DNA of 5,815 nt, taken from contig DAOMOP010000234.1 in the NCBI GenBank assembly GCA_035444405.1, positions 1-5,815 of the forward strand, given 5' to 3'. The notes beneath the pieces were generated by a model. The model was not told the origin of the DNA, did no database searches, and saw only the letters and a list, made by a program, of their open reading frames with translations. A program made the translations under genes and the position numbers. Source of the DNA: DAOMOP01 sp035444405 (GTDB taxonomy: Bacteria; Pseudomonadota; Gammaproteobacteria; Burkholderiales; Rhodocyclaceae). Below, piece after piece: positions 4,855 to 5,815 of the stretch (positions are counted from its first letter, which is position 1; each line of letters begins with the position of its first letter).

Positions 4855-5815
4855 ATGGAAACCGTGACGCAGTGGGTGACGGCACTCAACGACGTGGTGT
4901 GGGGGCCGCCGATGCTGGTGCTGATCCTCGGCACCGGCCTGTTCCTGCAGCTCAGGCTCAAGCTGATGCCGGTGTTCAGGATAGGGACCGGCTTCGCGAT
5001 GGTATGGCGCGGCCGCACCCCCGACGCCGGCGCGCAGGGCGAGATCACCCCGTATGCGGCGCTGATGACCGCGCTCGCCGCCACCGTCGGCACCGGCAAC
5101 ATCGCCGGCGTCGCGACGGCCATCGCGGTAGGCGGTCCGGGCGCGCTGTTCTGGATGTGGATGACGGCGCTGGTCGGCATGGCGACCAAATACGCCGAGG
5201 TGGTGCTCGCAGTGCACTACCGCGAGACCGACGACCGCGGCGAGCACGTCGGCGGGCCGATGTTCGCGATCAAGAACGGTCTCGGCCGGCGCTGGCGCCC
5301 GCTCGCCCTCGCCTTCGCGCTGTTCGGCGGCCTGGCCGGCTTCGGCATCGGCAACATGGTCCAGGCCAACAGCGTCGCCGACGTGATGCACGCGACCTTC
5401 GGCATCAATCACTGGATCTCGGGCGTGATCATGGCCGCGCTGACCGGCTTCGTGCTGCTCGGCGGCATCAAGCGCATCGGCTCGGTCGCCGAGAAGCTGA
5501 TCCCGTTCATGTGCGTCGGCTACATCATCGCTTCGCTGGTCGTGCTGCTGCTGCACGCCGATCGCATCCCCGAGGCGTTCGCGCTGATCTTCACCTATGC
5601 CTTCAGCCCCGCTGCCGCGACCGGCGGCTTCGCCGGCGCCGCGGTGATGATGGCGCTGCGCTACGGCGTGGCACGCGGCATCTTCTCGAACGAGGCCGGC
5701 CTCGGCACCGCCGGCATCGCCCAGGCAGCGGGCAAGTCGAAAAACCCCGTCGAAGCCGGGCTGATCGGCATGATGGGCACCTTCATCGACACCATCATCG
5801 TGTGCACGATGACCG
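4855..5815 (+). CDS. Sodium:alanine/glycine symporter, AGCS family (C-terminus cut by window end)
   Basis: The first 320 codons of a protein that is usually 440-500 aa. It is an inner-membrane carrier that takes up small neutral amino acids (alanine, glycine, sometimes others) with Na+. Seen: the N-terminal VVWGPPMLVLILGTGLFL membrane segment (14-31), TVGTGNIAGVATAIAVGGPG (77-96), the family signature GGPGALFWMWMTALVG (93-108), then TKYAE (111-115), GGPMFAIKNGLG (133-144), FGIGNMVQAN (163-172) and FSNEAGLGTAGIAQAAG (277-293), plus several hydrophobic helices between these blocks. The start is supported by GAGGAG 7 nt upstream and by the family's usual N-terminus. It lies downstream of the small ORF in the same transcription unit, under the sigma-54 promoter and probably under the divergent TyrR-type regulator. 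Substrate cannot be read from sequence alone; the regulator type makes an aromatic or other amino acid under ACT-domain control worth considering. Confidence 0.95.
   Translation, partial: METVTQWVTALNDVVWGPPMLVLILGTGLFLQLRLKLMPVFRIGTGFAMVWRGRTPDAGAQGEITPYAALMTALAATVGTGNIAGVATAIAVGGPGALFWMWMTALVGMATKYAEVVLAVHYRETDDRGEHVGGPMFAIKNGLGRRWRPLALAFALFGGLAGFGIGNMVQANSVADVMHATFGINHWISGVIMAALTGFVLLGGIKRIGSVAEKLIPFMCVGYIIASLVVLLLHADRIPEAFALIFTYAFSPAAATGGFAGAAVMMALRYGVARGIFSNEAGLGTAGIAQAAGKSKNPVEAGLIGMMGTFIDTIIVCTMT

Noticed and set aside
4813..5556. 247-codon minus-strand frame opposite the symporter
   Set aside because: His/Arg/Glu-rich shadow of the AGCS gene, which has family signatures in the correct frame.

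Overview
The window is GC-rich throughout, with strong G/C third-position bias in every gene. It looks like a chromosomal segment of a betaproteobacterium or a high-GC gammaproteobacterium. That placement rests on the short (~560 aa) IlvD with the start MSLNRRSRNITEGVARAPNR, a TyrR/PhhR-type regulator, and a sigma-54 promoter. It is an inference and not a species call. There are four recognisable protein genes, one candidate small gene, two informative intergenic regions, and a 45-base run of N inside ilvD.

Left part (1-2610, minus strand): ilvD (dihydroxy-acid dehydratase, branched-chain amino acid synthesis) is followed after 66 nt by an FAD-dependent oxidase of the berberine-bridge/6-hydroxynicotine-oxidase class, whose C-terminal part lies beyond base 1. 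Both have a GGAGG ribosome-binding site 8 nt before their ATG. ilvD has a likely -10 box about 70 nt upstream and a GC-rich hairpin filling most of its leader.

Centre (2611-2917): this 307-nt gap between ilvD and the regulator gene contains a 138-bp ungapped imperfect palindrome (2738-2875). It has perfect 14-bp ends and two internal hairpins. The hairpins are diverged copies of one another, with three compensatory base-pair changes. It looks like a dispersed intergenic repeat (REP/BIME- or MITE-like) and not a simple terminator.

Right part (2918-5815): a minus-strand TyrR-type regulator (ACT - PAS - AAA+ - Fis-type HTH) is divergent from a plus-strand unit made of a 38-codon small ORF and a sodium:alanine/glycine symporter (AGCS family, cut by the window end). 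The 273-nt region between them carries a textbook sigma-54 promoter (TTGGCACG-N4-TTGCT) aimed at the small ORF and symporter. It also has two TGTA-N10-TACA type palindromes that fit the TyrR-box layout: one right in front of the regulator's own start codon, the other about 110 bp upstream of the predicted sigma-54 start. Unlike E. coli TyrR, this regulator keeps an intact GAFTGA loop. The coherent reading is a self-contained amino-acid-responsive module: an ACT-domain sensor that activates sigma-54 transcription of a Na+-coupled amino-acid importer, plus an uncharacterised micro-protein or leader, and probably represses its own gene.
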